From Bacillota bacterium (lineage in GTDB: Bacteria; Bacillota; Bacilli; Tumebacillales; Effusibacillaceae), in NCBI GenBank assembly GCA_020059765.1, contig JAGVBM010000045.1:1-6468 (forward strand): a stretch of 6,468 nt of DNA. Direction: 5' to 3'. Positions within the stretch are counted from its first letter, which is position 1, and every line of letters begins with the position of its first letter. The position numbers and the translations under genes were made by a program. The notes beneath the pieces were generated by a model, which saw only the letters and a list, made by a program, of their open reading frames with translations, did not search any database and had not been told where the DNA came from. Below are positions 5,313 through 6,468 of this stretch, one piece after another.

Positions 5313-6468
5313 ATGCGCGTATCGCTCCCCAAATGGTCCGTCGGTTTGTGGACATTGCAGTTGAGCGCTTTTTTGACGAATATGGGATTTTTCATGCTGA
5401 TCCCCTTGTTGGCGGTACATTTTACGACAAGACTCGGTTTGTCGCTGACAATGGCCGGTGTCCTGTACTCCGTCCGTTTGTTTGCACAACAAGGTTTGAT
5501 GTTGTTTGGCGGCGTAATTGCCGACCGTTTCGGATATAAACAGACGATCGTGCTCGGTTCGATCATTCGGGCCGCAGGCTTTGCCATGTTCGGTTTTGTC
5601 GAATCGCTTCCCTTTCTGTTTCTGGCAGGGATTTTGGCCGGTGTCGGCGGCGCCCTGTTCTCACCCGCCTGGCAAGCCGCAACGACCGAACTTTCGACTT
5701 CCGACAACCGAGAGCAGGTGTTTGCCTGGCGCAATATTTTCGGCAACGCCGGATTGACGCTCGGACCGATGATCGGTGCCTGGCTGTCCGGGTGGGATGT
5801 ATTTGCCTGGATTTGTTACATCTCCGCCGGCATCTTTTTGTTTTTCGGATTCCTGGTTTGGCTGGCCGTGCCCCGAATTGCCGTTGTGAAACGCGATCAT
5901 CCGAGCCTGTTCGCGGACATCAAACATATCGCAGAGAATCTCCCTTTCCTTTGGCTGACTTTCTGGCTGATGGGCTATTATCTGCTGTATCAACAAATGT
6001 ATATGGTAATCCCCGTATTGGCCCAGGAACAAGCAGGGTTTGACATTTCCGGTTATTTGTTCACCGGACTGTCGGTATTGATCATTCTGTTTCAACAACC
6101 GATTACCCGCCTGATTGAAAAGTACCATCTGCAGCCCTTTCCGGTGATGGCGCTGGGGATGCTGATTCTTGGCGCGTCGTTTTTGCCTGGCGCCTTCCAC
6201 ACCTCTTTGCTGACGGTGACTGTGCCCGTAGTCGGAATTGCCCTTTCCAGCATGTTGATCCAACCGACCTCGCAAGCATGGATCGCCGAGATTTCCGACC
6301 GGGAATTGGTCGCTTCCTTTTTCGGTTTCTTTTCGCTGTCGACTGCCATCGGCGGCACCGTTGGCACTACCGGCGGCGGTTGGATTGTAGAGCAGGCCTT
6401 TGCCGCCGGACATGAACGACTTCCCTTTCTGTTATTCAGCCTGATCGGATTGGGCTGCGCGGTGGGCA
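5313..6468 (+). CDS. MFS transporter, MdtH/DHA1 drug-efflux-like, 3' end cut off by window
   Basis: The first 385 residues of a major facilitator superfamily permease, probably a proton-coupled exporter in the cytoplasmic membrane. Eleven or so hydrophobic helices are visible. The loop 2-3 signature GGVIADRFGYK (66-76) is MFS motif A. GPMIGAWLSG (151-160) in helix 5 fits motif C, typical of antiporters. The central loop at about 188-210 is basic. IRAAGFAMFGF (85-95) and GGTVGTTGGGWI (347-358) resemble E. coli MdtH as I remember it. The substrate is unknown. An in-frame stop at 5304-5306 leaves ATG 5313 as the first start, with GGTGA (5302-5306) 6 nt upstream. An overlapping GTG at 5303 lies in another frame and is ignored. 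The family is about 400 residues, so little is missing. The gene diverges from rodA. Confidence 0.9.
   Translation, partial: MRVSLPKWSVGLWTLQLSAFLTNMGFFMLIPLLAVHFTTRLGLSLTMAGVLYSVRLFAQQGLMLFGGVIADRFGYKQTIVLGSIIRAAGFAMFGFVESLPFLFLAGILAGVGGALFSPAWQAATTELSTSDNREQVFAWRNIFGNAGLTLGPMIGAWLSGWDVFAWICYISAGIFLFFGFLVWLAVPRIAVVKRDHPSLFADIKHIAENLPFLWLTFWLMGYYLLYQQMYMVIPVLAQEQAGFDISGYLFTGLSVLIILFQQPITRLIEKYHLQPFPVMALGMLILGASFLPGAFHTSLLTVTVPVVGIALSSMLIQPTSQAWIAEISDRELVASFFGFFSLSTAIGGTVGTTGGGWIVEQAFAAGHERLPFLLFSLIGLGCAVG

Noticed and set aside
5303..5539. GTG-started plus-strand frame overlapping the MFS gene start
   Set aside because: The overlapping frame starting at ATG 5313 encodes a full set of MFS helices and motif A. 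The GTG frame has no recognisable features.
5258..6413. Minus-strand frames antisense to the MFS gene
   Set aside because: Their products are hydrophilic, compositionally odd and antisense to a well-supported membrane transporter; they are not independent genes.

Overview
The window looks like chromosomal DNA from a spore-former-type Bacillota (Bacillales). The evidence is the purine-rich AAGGAGG-type ribosome binding sites, a SAM-I (S-box) riboswitch in front of a methionine-salvage gene, a RuBisCO-like MtnW, a Bacillus-type MtnE and a RodA whose motif spacing resembles the Bacillus protein. Base composition is moderate (around half GC by eye), which would suit Alicyclobacillaceae/Paenibacillaceae-like lineages. 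That placement is a guess.

Layout: every gene except the last is on the minus strand, so it reads right to left. At the right edge a plus-strand MFS drug-efflux-like transporter (5313 to the window end, truncated) diverges from rodA (4025-5185), the SEDS peptidoglycan polymerase. After rodA come mtnE (methionine aminotransferase, 2789-3955) and a strong rho-independent terminator. A small accessory block follows: a PPOX-type flavin split-barrel protein (2105-2596) with its own promoter, a VOC/glyoxalase-fold protein (1596-2033) and a CGNR zinc-finger/ABATE-type regulator (887-1492). At the left edge is mtnW (1-567, truncated), with its own sigma-A-like promoter, a complete SAM-I aptamer and an intrinsic terminator.

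How the genes fit together: mtnW and mtnE both belong to the methionine (5'-methylthioadenosine) salvage pathway. MtnW enolises the diketo-methylthiopentyl phosphate intermediate, and MtnE transaminates 2-keto-4-methylthiobutyrate to methionine in the last step. The aptamer shuts mtnW off when SAM is plentiful; mtnE has no such leader here. The three genes between them have no obvious part in salvage and look like an insertion of small redox or stress functions with a putative regulator. rodA and the MFS gene share a short divergent promoter region carrying a 12-bp tandem repeat with duplicated TATAAT boxes.

I see no CRISPR array, transposon, prophage, tRNA or rRNA, and no clearly new multigene system. 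The most unusual local signal is a long inverted repeat that buries the ribosome binding site of the CGNR regulator gene. The most clearly functional regulatory element is the S-box leader, whose terminator and antiterminator pairings can be read directly.
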